NCBI RefSeq assembly: GCF_001570725.1
Contig: NZ_BCNV01000001.1
Coordinates: 1,736,001-1,800,000 of the forward strand
Source of the DNA: Paenibacillus amylolyticus
Lineage (GTDB): Bacteria; Bacillota; Bacilli; Paenibacillales; Paenibacillaceae
DNA: 64,000 nucleotides
Reading direction: 5' to 3'
The stretch's first letter is position 1. Each line of letters opens with the position of its first letter. Below are positions 26,522 through 36,095 of this stretch, in pieces. Below the pieces are notes generated by a model that saw nothing but the letters and a program-made list of their open reading frames with translations, did no database searches and was not told the origin of the DNA. A program made the translations under genes and the position numbers.

Positions 26522-27346
26522 ATGGTCAAACATGGGCTTCAACGCAAAATCCAGTACGGGATTCTAGTTTTTCTAGGGCTCTGTTTTTTATTGCCGCTGC
26601 TCTGGATCATTCTGGCTTCATTTGACCCGAACGCGCAGCAGGGCATCAAAATGCCCAGTACCTGGACCATTCAAAATTTCAAAGATGTACTCGGGGATTC
26701 GAGCAATCTTCGTTCATTCGGTGTAGGCCTGATTCTGTCGGGAGGGCAAGCGATATTAGTTGTTGTGGTATCGGTTCTTGCTGCGTATCCTTTATCCCGT
26801 TATGAAATGAGATTCAAAAAAAGCTTCCTGTTATCCATTCTGTTCATGACAGCTCTTCCGATTACTGCCGTGATGGTTCCGGTATTTCAAATGTTTCTGT
26901 TCTTCAAAATGCAAAATAGCATCATTGCCACGATGCTGTTCCTGACGGCATCCTCACTTCCGTACGGCATCTGGATGATGAAAAACTTCATGGATTCGGT
27001 GCCAATTGATCTGGAAGAATCGGCATGGATTGATGGTGCATCCGTGTGGAATGGATTGAGACGAATTGTAGCTCCGTTGATGCTGCCGGGTATTGCAACG
27101 ATAGCGATATTTACCTTTTCCGGAAGTTGGGGTAACTTCTTCGTGCCATACATCCTGCTCCAGACACCGGAGAAACTTCCGGCATCGGTCACGATTTATC
27201 AATTTTTCGGCAGCCACGGTATGGTTGAATACGGAAGATTGGCTGCATTTTCACTACTTTATACAATGCCTTCGGTTGTGCTATATATTTTCTCCCAGCG
27301 TTACATGTCCAAGGGCTTCAGCATGGGCGGGGCAACCAAAGGTTAA
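26522..27346 (+). CDS. Sugar ABC transporter permease, MalG type
   Basis: 274 residues with six predicted helices and the EAA loop DLEESAWIDGASVWNGLRRI. AAGGAGG precedes ATG 26522. No ATPase gene follows; the GH38 gene begins 18 bases later, so energy coupling must come from an ATPase encoded elsewhere. Confidence 0.9.
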   Translation: MVKHGLQRKIQYGILVFLGLCFLLPLLWIILASFDPNAQQGIKMPSTWTIQNFKDVLGDSSNLRSFGVGLILSGGQAILVVVVSVLAAYPLSRYEMRFKKSFLLSILFMTALPITAVMVPVFQMFLFFKMQNSIIATMLFLTASSLPYGIWMMKNFMDSVPIDLEESAWIDGASVWNGLRRIVAPLMLPGIATIAIFTFSGSWGNFFVPYILLQTPEKLPASVTIYQFFGSHGMVEYGRLAAFSLLYTMPSVVLYIFSQRYMSKGFSMGGATKG

Positions 27347-27364
27347 TGACAGGAGGTACGCAAC

Positions 27365-30157
27365 ATGACAACCAAAAAGACGGCACATCTCATCTCGCAT
27401 ACCCATTGGGACCGCGAATGGTATATGCCTTATGAACATCATCATGTACTGCTCATTGAGCTGATGGATAAACTGTTGGACACGCTCGATCAGGACCCGG
27501 AATATCGCTATTTCCATCTGGATGGGCAGACGATTATTCGTGAAGATTATTTGCAGGTTCGGCCTGAACAACAGGAGAGGCTCGACCGTTATATTCGTGA
27601 AGGACGCATCCATTTTGGCCCATGGTATGTGTTACAGGATGAATTTCTGACCAGCAGCGAGGCCAACTTGCGTAATCTGCTCATCGGTCATCGTGATGCT
27701 CTACCTTTGGGCTTGATATCCAAGACGGGATATTTTCCAGACTCGTTTGGAAATATGGGACAGGCACCGCAGATTCTGCAACAGGCGGACATCCATAACG
27801 CAATCTTCGGGCGCGGGGTGAAGCCTACCGGATTCAATAATGCGGTGGTTGATGCAGACAGTTATGAATCTCCCTATTCCGAGATGATCTGGCGTTCGCC
27901 GGATGGTTCGGAAGTACTCGGCATTTTGTTCGCGAATTGGTACTGCAATGGGATGGAAGTTCCGGTTGATCCGGAGAAAGCCCGAGCCTATTGGGATAAA
28001 AATCTGGAAGATGCCGAGAAATTCGCCTCGACCCCACATCTGTTGTTCATGAATGGTTGTGATCACCAGCCGATCCAGACGGATCTGCCCGAGGCATTAC
28101 GTACGGCAGCGGCTTTGTATCCTGATGTAGAATTTATCCACTCCAATTTTGACGATTACATTGAGGCTGTTACGACGGAAGTCCCTGAGCATCTGGCGAC
28201 TATTGAGGGGGAGCTTCGGAGTCAGCACACGGATGGTTGGGGAACACTGGTGAATACGGCATCCGCACGAGTTTACTTGAAACAGTTGAATCAGCAGGGG
28301 CAGACGTTACTTGAAAATGTAGCCGAACCACTGGCCGCCATGGCCCATATAGCTGGGGTAAAAGATTATCCGCATCATCTGTTGACACATGCCTGGAAGA
28401 TGCTGATGCAGAACCACCCGCATGATAGCATCTGCGGATGCAGTGTCGATGAGGTTCACCGTGAGATGGTGACCCGCTTTGCGAAGAGCAGACAGCTTGC
28501 AGAGAAATTGGTTTCCCAGAGCGCGCAGGCGATTGCTGAGTCTATACAAGTGCAACCTGCTGAGGTTTGGGGAGAGGAAGCAGTGCTGTTCACTGTGTTC
28601 AACACGAGTGGGTGGAATCGAAATGGGATAATTGAGATGGATCTGATTGTGGATAAAGCATTTTTCCCAGAAGGTCCTAATCCTCAAGCGCTTGCTCAGA
28701 AAGTGGAAAAAGAGGCACTGCCAGTGTATCAGCTGGTCGATTCGGATGGACGCACGTATTCGGCAGAAATCAAGGATCTGGGTGCACATTTCGGTTATGA
28801 ACTTCCGAAGGATCGTTTCCGACAGCCCTATATGGCTCGTAAAGTAAAAGTGACTTTCCAGGCGATGGATATACCTTCTCTGGGTTATAAAACGTATGCT
28901 CTCATTCCAGTCGCGAAACAAGCAGAAATGGCTGAAGTGCCCCATTCGAGCCAACTCATCCAGGTTGAGGGAATGATGATGGAGAACGGTCATTTGCGGG
29001 TGACAGTTGAAGAGAATGGTACGGCAACGATTGAAGATAAGGTCTCTGGTGCTGTATACAAGGGATTGAATTCATATGAAAATACCGGTGATATCGGCAA
29101 TGAATACGTTTATCGTCAGCCTGAGGGAGAGACGACGCTGACCACGGAGCATCTGAAGGCAGACCTGCGGATTGTGGAGCAGTCTCCGTATCGGGCAGTT
29201 ATGGAAAGTGTATTACGCTGGGATATTCCGGCTGGAGCAGACGAACTGTTCGAGCTGGAGAAGCGACAGATGGTTCCTTTTACTGAACGGAAGGCGCAGC
29301 GAGTCAAGAACACTGTTCCATTGATGATTACGACAACGTATACATTGGAAGCAGGCAGTAATATGGTCAAGGTAAAGTCTGACTTTAATAATCAGGCCAA
29401 GGATCATCGACTGCGCGCACTCTTTCCATCAGGACTGGTGACAGAGGATCATTATGCGGACTCCATCTTTGAAATCGCCAAACGCTCCAATACACCGGCC
29501 AAAGAATGGGTGAATCCGAGTAATGCACAGCATCAGCAGGCATTTGTACATGTGACCGATGGTGATCATGGCTTGATGATTGCGAACAAAGGGCTGAATG
29601 AATACGAAATTTTACAGCATGAAGAGGGCAGTACGATTGCGGTTACGCTGCTCCGTGCCTCTTCGGAGCTGGGAGATTGGGGTGTGTTTGAAACACCGGA
29701 AGCCCAATGTCTGGGACCTCAGAGCGTGGAATATGCGATTATTCCATTTGCGGGCGATGCTGCTCAGTCAGGTGCATGTGCATCCGCATATGTGTATCCG
29801 ATTCCGTGGACGACTGTACAGCTAGGGTCATTAGCGCGTACGTTTGAGCGGGAAAGTCACGTCGAAGCTAATGGGCAGAAGGTGGAACTTCCTTTGTCGA
29901 AGCAATGGCTGGCGTGGAATGCACAAGGTTCGGCACTGGCGTTCTCGTCACTGAAGATCGCAGAGGAAACCGGAGATTTGATTGCTCGGTGGTATAATTT
30001 GAACTCCGAATCCGTTGAATTGAACGTACAGCTCGGAGTTGAATGTATCACCGTCTATGAGAGCGATGTGCTGGAACGGGTTAAGGACACGTTGGAGGGG
30101 CACAGCCAGACGGTATCGGGGTACAAGATTGTTACACAAGGGTACGCGTTCCGTTGA
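27365..30157 (+). CDS. Alpha-mannosidase (GH38)
   Basis: 930 residues, cytoplasmic. The N-terminal HTHWDREW (His12, His14/Asp16) binds the catalytic zinc, and the nucleophile Asp126 lies in GYFPDSFGNMGQAPQIL. NHPHDSICGCSVDEVHREM is a further family signature, followed by the middle helical domain and C-terminal beta-sandwiches. It hydrolyses alpha-mannosides, and with the (broken) GH125 gene and the importer indicates use of mannan or N-glycan fragments. AGGAGG precedes ATG 27365. Confidence 0.93.
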   Translation: MTTKKTAHLISHTHWDREWYMPYEHHHVLLIELMDKLLDTLDQDPEYRYFHLDGQTIIREDYLQVRPEQQERLDRYIREGRIHFGPWYVLQDEFLTSSEANLRNLLIGHRDALPLGLISKTGYFPDSFGNMGQAPQILQQADIHNAIFGRGVKPTGFNNAVVDADSYESPYSEMIWRSPDGSEVLGILFANWYCNGMEVPVDPEKARAYWDKNLEDAEKFASTPHLLFMNGCDHQPIQTDLPEALRTAAALYPDVEFIHSNFDDYIEAVTTEVPEHLATIEGELRSQHTDGWGTLVNTASARVYLKQLNQQGQTLLENVAEPLAAMAHIAGVKDYPHHLLTHAWKMLMQNHPHDSICGCSVDEVHREMVTRFAKSRQLAEKLVSQSAQAIAESIQVQPAEVWGEEAVLFTVFNTSGWNRNGIIEMDLIVDKAFFPEGPNPQALAQKVEKEALPVYQLVDSDGRTYSAEIKDLGAHFGYELPKDRFRQPYMARKVKVTFQAMDIPSLGYKTYALIPVAKQAEMAEVPHSSQLIQVEGMMMENGHLRVTVEENGTATIEDKVSGAVYKGLNSYENTGDIGNEYVYRQPEGETTLTTEHLKADLRIVEQSPYRAVMESVLRWDIPAGADELFELEKRQMVPFTERKAQRVKNTVPLMITTTYTLEAGSNMVKVKSDFNNQAKDHRLRALFPSGLVTEDHYADSIFEIAKRSNTPAKEWVNPSNAQHQQAFVHVTDGDHGLMIANKGLNEYEILQHEEGSTIAVTLLRASSELGDWGVFETPEAQCLGPQSVEYAIIPFAGDAAQSGACASAYVYPIPWTTVQLGSLARTFERESHVEANGQKVELPLSKQWLAWNAQGSALAFSSLKIAEETGDLIARWYNLNSESVELNVQLGVECITVYESDVLERVKDTLEGHSQTVSGYKIVTQGYAFR

Positions 30158-30185
30158 GTTGATTATTGAACATTATAACTTTTCG

Positions 30186-30224
30186 AAACCTCCTGTTCAC
30201 GGTAGTGTGGACAGGAGGTTTTTG
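30186..30224 (+). terminator. Rho-independent terminator of the mannoside operon
   Basis: AAACCTCCTGTTCAC pairs with GTGTGGACAGGAGGTTT around GGTA, then T. Confidence 0.88.
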
Positions 30225-30365
30225 TTAGTCAAAACATGGTCTTATTGAAGGCTATAGTAACTTTATTGCACGGTACAAGTTCTTTTTATCCAATAAAATA
30301 ATTAATTTCCAATATAGAAAAATGTGGTATTATTGTGCTAGTTTGTTGTAATGGAGGTAGAGCTA

Positions 30366-31013
30366 ATGATCTATATTTTATTTGTATTATTCGTTGTAGT
30401 GATTATTGCACTTAGCCTTTGGGTTCTGAGTTTAGCACGTAAACAAAAGAAATCAGCGGTGCTTTTTGAGGAGAATTACGACTTAAAAGCCATTACTATC
30501 GCTGATATAGACAGGATGGAGGATGGCTCTGGCTTCGAGATGTACTTGTACAGATTGTTAATTGAGTTGGGTTATTCAGGAGTCTACAAAACGTTAGGAA
30601 GTCGCGATTTTGGTGCAGACGTAGTTTTCACTGATCGGGAAGGTGTAAGAAATGTCATCCAAGCAAAGCGATACTCAATAGAGTATCCAGTTGGCATCAG
30701 CGCTGTACAAGAGGTGTTTTCTTGCATGAGATATTACAAGGCTAAGAAAGCAATCGTAATTACTTCATCTCATTTCACAGAGTCGTGTGAGACATTAGCT
30801 GGTATTAACTTTGTAAAGTTGATTGATCGAACTGACTTAATTCATGTGATTGAGGCTTTTAAAGACGGTGATGTGATTGAGGCGCGTGACATCATTGAAG
30901 GGGAACCGAGGATGATACTTGAATCCTGGTCGGAAGCGAATAGCAACACGCTACATGAGGTTCGAAAAGATTACAAGGCAGAAAAGTATGTAAAAAAAGT
31001 GATGAGTAACTGA
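30366..31013 (+). CDS. Membrane-anchored Mrr-type nuclease-fold protein
   Basis: 215 residues. One N-terminal membrane helix (about 3-24) is followed by a basic stretch and an Mrr_cat-like domain: GSGFEMYLYRLLIELGY, GSRDFGADVVF and IQAKRY, which supply the Glu, Asp and QAK elements of the PD-(D/E)xK fold. Similar domains occur in type IV restriction enzymes and in small proteins of unknown role. ATG 30366 follows GGAGGTAG; the ATG at 30351 lies before it. TTTCCA, 16 nt, TATTAT (30306-30333) is a possible promoter. No methylase is adjacent. Confidence 0.75.
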   Translation: MIYILFVLFVVVIIALSLWVLSLARKQKKSAVLFEENYDLKAITIADIDRMEDGSGFEMYLYRLLIELGYSGVYKTLGSRDFGADVVFTDREGVRNVIQAKRYSIEYPVGISAVQEVFSCMRYYKAKKAIVITSSHFTESCETLAGINFVKLIDRTDLIHVIEAFKDGDVIEARDIIEGEPRMILESWSEANSNTLHEVRKDYKAEKYVKKVMSN

Positions 31014-31101
31014 AAACACATAGCATAGTATTCAGTAGTAAAATGATTAATTACGTTGACTATTCATACATAACCTAAGTGGGAAGAGGGGGGCAATTTT
31101 A

Positions 31102-31635
31102 GTGAGGAAATTGAGTTGGGTTGCTTTATTTTTAGTGCTTTTTTTGTACTTTATTTCGATCTACTCACTATATTCTCATATGAATAATAAATGGCTAGTT
31201 AGTCCTCCCAACTATGTAATTCTAATTCTCTCTATTTTAGGACTAGCTCTAGCTATACTTGGTTTTAAAGATACATCTAACAAGTCTACGAAGGTAAGAA
31301 GTTGGATCTCGACGGTTCTCTCCGTAGTATTGATCTTCATACTGTTGGGTGCTTTGTCATTTACATCGATATTTTCTGGATCAAAACAATTACTTACGAC
31401 TACGCATTCACCAGATAAGCACAATACAATAAGTTTCTATAAAACTGACGCTGGAGCCATGGGATCCTTTGGCGTTGTAGGGGAATTAAAAGGTCCACTC
31501 TGGTTTAAAAGAGTATTTTACTATGAGGGAAAGACGGATCAGGTAGACTTGGAATGGGTCGATAACCACACGATTTCAATTAATGATCAAAAAGTTAATG
31601 TATTGAGCGGTGAAATGGTACGCCGTAGCCCTTAA
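31102..31635 (+). CDS. DUF5412 family membrane protein
   Basis: 177 residues. Three hydrophobic helices in the first 95 residues are followed by a soluble beta-rich domain with FGVVGELKGPLWFKRVFYY and a tail with WVDNHTISIN. This fits the DUF5412 family, function unknown. GTG 31102 with AGAGGGGGG upstream. Confidence 0.65.
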   Translation: MRKLSWVALFLVLFLYFISIYSLYSHMNNKWLVSPPNYVILILSILGLALAILGFKDTSNKSTKVRSWISTVLSVVLIFILLGALSFTSIFSGSKQLLTTTHSPDKHNTISFYKTDAGAMGSFGVVGELKGPLWFKRVFYYEGKTDQVDLEWVDNHTISINDQKVNVLSGEMVRRSP

Positions 31636-31673
31636 CTTTATAAGATTTTCTTTGAGAGTTAACTGACAGCTAA

Positions 31674-31708
31674 AGCAAAATTCCTTTACGGAGTTTCGCT
31701 TTTTTTTA
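31674..31708 (+). terminator. Rho-independent terminator after the DUF5412 gene
   Basis: AGCAAAATTCC pairs with GGAGTTTCGCT (one mismatch) around TTTAC and runs into eight T. Confidence 0.75.
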
Positions 31709-31964
31709 CGTTATATTGAAAAAAAGGTTAAGAGAAGTTGGATCGGCTACACTTAGTTGATATGCACTAAGGATACGATAAGGGATTGCACTGAAAGATT
31801 GTGTTGAAATCCTTTGGTTTGTTTTTTTATGAATGAAATAGGGAAGTAATACATGTCGTGATTTTATACAATAATTGTCGTGAGTTTCTATTAAAAATAG
31901 ATTAAGTCTGTGATAACTTATAGATAAATGTCAGAATATTATATAGTATGGAGGTTAGACAACA
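31709..31964. other. AT-rich intergenic stretch
   Basis: About 256 bases without a gene. AAGGAT near 31770 and ATCCTT near 31812 are weak inverted arms, and TCTATT/AATAGA near 31888 is a small palindrome. No clear promoter pair or known RNA motif was seen. Confidence 0.4.
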
Positions 31965-32969
31965 GTGACCATTCGAATTGGTAAAATTAGCTTGTGGCAT
32001 GTTCACGCATGGGATTACATTAAGCAAGCACAGGAACATGAGGATACAGTCATCGCCGCCGTGTGGGATGAGGATGCCAAGCGGGGGCAGGAAGCAGCTG
32101 AACGTTTAAACGTACCATTCTATGCTTCACTCGAAGATATGCTCGCCAAGGACGACATCGATGCCGTTATTGTAGATGCGCCAACTCGCATTCATGAAGA
32201 GGTAATCACCGCTGCTGCAAAAGCAGGTAAACACATCTTTACGGAGAAGGTCATTGCGTCGACACAGGCGGAATCCAACAGAATCCTTAATGAGGTAAAG
32301 GCAAACAAGGTCAAGATGACAGTCTCCTTACCACGCCTGAATGCAGGATATACGCTAACGATTCAGGATGTACTTAACCAAGGATTACTTGGCAAAGTGA
32401 CTTATGTTAGAGCGCGTTTATCGCATGATGGAGCGATTTCGAACTGGTTGCCTGAACACTTCTATGATCTGAAGGATTGTCAGGGCGGTGCACTAATTGA
32501 TCTGGGTTGTCATCCAATGTATCTCGCCAAACTGTTTCTGGGTCAGGAAGTAACAGCGGTTAATGCGAACTTTGGATATATTACAGGCAAAGAAGTGGAA
32601 GATAATGCCGTCGCAACCTTGTTTACGGATTCTGGAGCAGTCGGCGTTGTTGAAGCTGGTTTTGTGAACAGCCATTCTCCATTTACGATTGAGGTTCATG
32701 GTACGGAAGGTACACTTCTGTATGGAACACCTGATGAAAAGTTATTGATTCGCACGAAAGCAGTACAGGGACAGTATCAAGAGTGGACTGAACTTCCTTT
32801 GGTAGACCAAAGAGAAAGCGCATTCAATAAATGGGTTGCACATATACAAAATGATGCGGATGCAACCGAAAACGTGCAGATCGCTATGGAGCTAACCCGG
32901 TTGATGGAAGCTGCGAATCTCTCTGCCAAGGAAGGGCGCAGAATAGCTCTGAATGAGTTGAAGGATTAG
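31965..32969 (+). CDS. Gfo/Idh/MocA-family oxidoreductase (1 of 2)
   Basis: 334 residues. An N-terminal NAD(P)-binding domain is followed by the Gfo/Idh/MocA C-terminal domain. The segment that is usually EKP reads TEKVIAS here, an unusual change. GGALIDLGCHPMYLA contains the conserved Asp/His region. GTG 31965 has GGAGG upstream. Such enzymes oxidise or reduce sugars and inositols. It is followed by an AraC regulator and a second, different member of the family. Confidence 0.82.
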   Translation: MTIRIGKISLWHVHAWDYIKQAQEHEDTVIAAVWDEDAKRGQEAAERLNVPFYASLEDMLAKDDIDAVIVDAPTRIHEEVITAAAKAGKHIFTEKVIASTQAESNRILNEVKANKVKMTVSLPRLNAGYTLTIQDVLNQGLLGKVTYVRARLSHDGAISNWLPEHFYDLKDCQGGALIDLGCHPMYLAKLFLGQEVTAVNANFGYITGKEVEDNAVATLFTDSGAVGVVEAGFVNSHSPFTIEVHGTEGTLLYGTPDEKLLIRTKAVQGQYQEWTELPLVDQRESAFNKWVAHIQNDADATENVQIAMELTRLMEAANLSAKEGRRIALNELKD

Positions 32970-32993
32970 GTTTTATTAGGGAGGGGTGCAATC

Positions 32994-33917
32994 TTGAGCC
33001 TGTATCCTTATGAGAAAATGCTTGAGCGGCAGGATCTCCTGGAGAGACTGGATATTTTAATGGTTTGGGGACATTATGAGATTCGTGTGATGCGATTTCA
33101 TCTGACTTCTTTTCCAGCGGGCCGAGTTGTGGATTTCCATAATCATGCGGAGTTTGAGTTTCATTTTATCCCGAGAGGTAAAGGCAAAGTTATTCTGGAT
33201 GATCAGACACATGCACTCTCGGAAGGTATGCTGTATCTAACAGGACCGGGTGTTGTTCATTATCAGGAGGCCGACACCGAAGAGGATATGGATGAACTAT
33301 GTCTTCATGTGGATATTGTCCATAAGCCAAGAGAGTATGTCGATCCCTGGGAAGCCGCTGAATCCGAGGAAACGATGGAGAAGCTGAGAACGCTTCCGCA
33401 TACACCAGTGAATGATTATCATCGGGCGATGCATTGCTTTTTGGAAGCTTATGAGGCTTGTGATCACAAATTGATAGGATATTATACGTCCATTAAACAA
33501 CTGGTCATCAGCATATTACTTAAAACCGTGCGAGCCTACGACACCGGCGGGAATCGACCGGAAGCCCCGGTGCGGGATATGTCGGTGTATCGCTATGAGT
33601 ATGCAGTGCAGTATATGGAGGCGAACCACCCTACAGTGGTCACGCTGGAGCATGTAGCTGAGAAACTTCATATTAGCAGCAGACAATTGCAGCGAATCTT
33701 CTATCAGGTACAGCCGGAGATGCCATTCAGCCGCGTACTGGAGGATATTCGTCTGCGCGCCGTGTGCCGCAATCTGGAGGAAAGTAACGTGTCCATTGAA
33801 CAGATCGCTCTCGCTTCAGGTTTCAATAATGCCAACTATTTGCATGCTGTATTTCGCAAACGTCTGGGGATGACCCCGTCGGCTTTTCGTAAAATGAAAC
33901 AACCAATACTTAAGTGA
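32994..33917 (+). CDS. AraC-family regulator
   Basis: 307 residues. A cupin sensor (DFHNHAEFEFHFIPRGKG) precedes two helix-turn-helix motifs (VTLEHVAEKLHISSRQLQRI and the SFNNANYLHAVFRKR-like region). TTG 32994 follows GGGAGGGG. It lies in the same orientation between two oxidoreductase genes, 24 and 12 bases from them, so all three are likely one operon under its control. Confidence 0.87.
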   Translation: MSLYPYEKMLERQDLLERLDILMVWGHYEIRVMRFHLTSFPAGRVVDFHNHAEFEFHFIPRGKGKVILDDQTHALSEGMLYLTGPGVVHYQEADTEEDMDELCLHVDIVHKPREYVDPWEAAESEETMEKLRTLPHTPVNDYHRAMHCFLEAYEACDHKLIGYYTSIKQLVISILLKTVRAYDTGGNRPEAPVRDMSVYRYEYAVQYMEANHPTVVTLEHVAEKLHISSRQLQRIFYQVQPEMPFSRVLEDIRLRAVCRNLEESNVSIEQIALASGFNNANYLHAVFRKRLGMTPSAFRKMKQPILK

Positions 33918-33929
33918 GGGTGAATATAT

Positions 33930-35027
33930 ATGAGTAAAGTATATCGTATCGGAATTATTGGCTGTGGTGGAATCGCAAATGGTAAACATCTGCCGAGTCT
34001 GAGTAAACTGGATAATGTTGAACTGGTGGCTTTCTGTGATATCGTTCAGGAACGTGCGGATGAAGCCAAGCAGAAATATGGCACTACTGAAGCCGAAGTC
34101 TACACGGATTATCAGGAATTGCTTAAGGATGAGTCTTTGGACATTGTGCATGTGCTTACACCGAATATTTCTCATGCCGAGATTTCTATTGCTGCTCTGG
34201 AGGCAGGCAAACACGTGATGTGTGAGAAGCCAATGGCGAAGACATCTGCTGAAGCACAACTCATGTTGGAAGCGGCAGAACGTACCGGCAAGAAACTTAC
34301 CATCGGATACAACAACCGTTTCAGAGAAGACAGTCAGTACTTGAAGAAGGTGTGCGAAGCGGGTGACCTGGGTAATATTTATTTTGCCAAAGCACATGCG
34401 ATTAGACGTAGAGCAGTACCAACTTGGGGTGTTTTCCTGGATGAGGAGAAGCAAGGTGGAGGTCCACTGATTGATATTGGTACGCACGCACTCGATCTGA
34501 CGCTCTGGATGATGGATAACTATCAGCCAAAAGTCGTTCTGGGCACGACTTATCATGAGCTTTCGCAACGTGAAAATGCAGCCAATGCCTGGGGCCCGTG
34601 GGACCCTAAACAATTCTCTGTAGAGGACTCGGCCTTCGGCATGATTGTGATGGAGAATGGCGCAACGATTATGCTGGAATCCAGCTGGGCACTGAACTCC
34701 CTGGACGTGGATGAGGCCAAATGTAGCTTGAGCGGCAGCGAAGCAGGTGCGGATATGAAGAACGGACTGCGTATCAATGGCGAGAAATTCAGCCGTCTAT
34801 ATACCAACGAGATTGAACTGAGTGCAGGTGGGGTAGCTTTCTACGATGGCAAGAGTGAGAGCGCGCCTGATGTCGAGATGAGAAAGTGGATTGAAGCGAT
34901 TGAGAACGATCAGGAGCCAGTCGTTACACCAAAACAAGCGCTGGTTGTATCTCAAATCTTGGAAGCACTCTATGAATCTGCTCGCACAGGCAAGGCTGTT
35001 TACTTGAATAATGCTAGCGAAGCATAG
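33930..35027 (+). CDS. Gfo/Idh/MocA-family oxidoreductase (2 of 2)
   Basis: 365 residues. The Rossmann start is YRIGIIGCGGIANGKHLPSL, the canonical MCEKPMAK follows, and GGGPLIDIGTHALDLTLWMM carries the conserved catalytic Asp/His. Typical of NAD(P)-dependent sugar or inositol dehydrogenases. It has a full EKP motif, unlike its operon partner. Confidence 0.88.
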   Translation: MSKVYRIGIIGCGGIANGKHLPSLSKLDNVELVAFCDIVQERADEAKQKYGTTEAEVYTDYQELLKDESLDIVHVLTPNISHAEISIAALEAGKHVMCEKPMAKTSAEAQLMLEAAERTGKKLTIGYNNRFREDSQYLKKVCEAGDLGNIYFAKAHAIRRRAVPTWGVFLDEEKQGGGPLIDIGTHALDLTLWMMDNYQPKVVLGTTYHELSQRENAANAWGPWDPKQFSVEDSAFGMIVMENGATIMLESSWALNSLDVDEAKCSLSGSEAGADMKNGLRINGEKFSRLYTNEIELSAGGVAFYDGKSESAPDVEMRKWIEAIENDQEPVVTPKQALVVSQILEALYESARTGKAVYLNNASEA

Positions 35028-35047
35028 AACAGAATAGAATAGATTAC

Positions 35048-35089
35048 AAAACCCTTTGTCCTGGTATTTGGAGACAGAGGGTTTTTTTT
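35048..35089 (+). terminator. Rho-independent terminator of the oxidoreductase operon
   Basis: AAAACCCTTTGTC and GACAGAGGGTTTT pair around a 12-nt loop, followed by T. Confidence 0.8.
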
Positions 35090-35193
35090 GGTAAATTCAG
35101 CGAGTTTTGAGACACGCCCTAGCTATTGGTCCATACCAGACTCTATTTCGGCACATATGATAGGAGAAAATTGAGCTGAAAAGAGGGTATGTC

Positions 35194-35907
35194 TTGACTA
35201 AACACAAAACGGGTCATGGTGTTTCCATTGTTGTGTGTACCAATCGGCCGCAATTTTTTGACAACATCCTGCAAAATTACAGTCGGCAGCGTTATAAAAG
35301 CAAAGAGCTGATCATTGTCCTGAATCATGACCGTATGAATCTGGCATTATATCAAAACCGGGTTCGAAATCTTGCCAATGTTCATGTATATCAAGTTCCG
35401 GAGAGCATTTCGTTAGGACAAAGCCTGAATGCTGGAATAACAAGGGCTCGCTTTTCGTTGATTGCCAAATTTGATGATGATGACTACTATTCGCCGTATT
35501 ATTTAACAGAACAGGTGAGAGAGCTTAAACGGACCAAAAGTGATATTGTGGGCAAACATTCATGCCTGGTCTACTTGGGTGCATCCAAGACACTGTTGGT
35601 CAGATCTCCAGCAGAAAAGAATAAACCGGTTGAATTTGTACAAGGAGGTACTATCTTATTTAAAAGAGAGGTCTTGAAAAAAGTCCGCTTCACGGACCGT
35701 TCAATAGGGGAAGATGTAACCTTCCTGAGACAATGTAGGAAAAGAGGATTCAAAGCGTATGCGACCTCACCATACAATTATGTCTATCACCGCAGACAGA
35801 ACAAAAAAAGTCATACGTGGAGAGCGGATGATAGCTTTTACCTGGAGGGAAGCACCAAACTTGCGGTTACAGAGGATTTCAGACCCTTTGCCAATAAGAA
35901 GTTATAG
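35194..35907 (+). CDS. GT2-type glycosyltransferase
   Basis: 237 residues. The GT-A start VSIVVCTNRPQFFDNIL, a DxD-type metal site in AKFDDDDYYSPYYL, and the later GEDVTFLRQCRKRGF are typical of family 2 transferases. There is no membrane helix. Start TTG 35194 with AAGAGGG upstream; the ATG at 35188 stops after two codons. Flanked by terminators, so a single-gene unit. Similar proteins are common in Paenibacillus; acceptor unknown. Confidence 0.8.
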   Translation: MTKHKTGHGVSIVVCTNRPQFFDNILQNYSRQRYKSKELIIVLNHDRMNLALYQNRVRNLANVHVYQVPESISLGQSLNAGITRARFSLIAKFDDDDYYSPYYLTEQVRELKRTKSDIVGKHSCLVYLGASKTLLVRSPAEKNKPVEFVQGGTILFKREVLKKVRFTDRSIGEDVTFLRQCRKRGFKAYATSPYNYVYHRRQNKKSHTWRADDSFYLEGSTKLAVTEDFRPFANKKL

Positions 35908-35926
35908 AGGAGAATAACGAAAGTAA

Positions 35927-35959
35927 AGATGCATCTGCTCGTGCAGATGCGTCTTTTTT
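35927..35959 (+). terminator. Rho-independent terminator of the glycosyltransferase gene
   Basis: AGATGCATCTGC and GCAGATGCGTCT pair around TCGT and run into six T. Confidence 0.85.
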
Positions 35960-36024
35960 GTGCCCAAAATGGTTCAATTTGGAGGTAGTGAAAAAAATAT
36001 TTATGAATTTACTAGAAAAAAGTA

Positions 36025-36053
36025 TTGCATATAAGTTTAGTCGGAATTATATT
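36025..36053 (+). promoter_or_regulatory. Promoter of the peptide-use operon
   Basis: TTGCAT, 17 nt, TATATT; start of transcription is expected near 36060. Confidence 0.6.
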
Positions 36054-36063
36054 AATGGTATAA

Positions 36064-36073
36064 GGTCTAGACC
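36064..36073. promoter_or_regulatory. Candidate FadR-type operator
   Basis: GGTCTAGACC is a perfect palindrome just after the expected transcription start. It is flanked by ATGGT (36055) and ACCAT (36071), a second inverted pair. The first gene of the operon encodes a FadR-type GntR protein, so autorepression is likely. Confidence 0.55.
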
Positions 36074-36095
36074 ATATACAGATCGGAGTGTTTAG

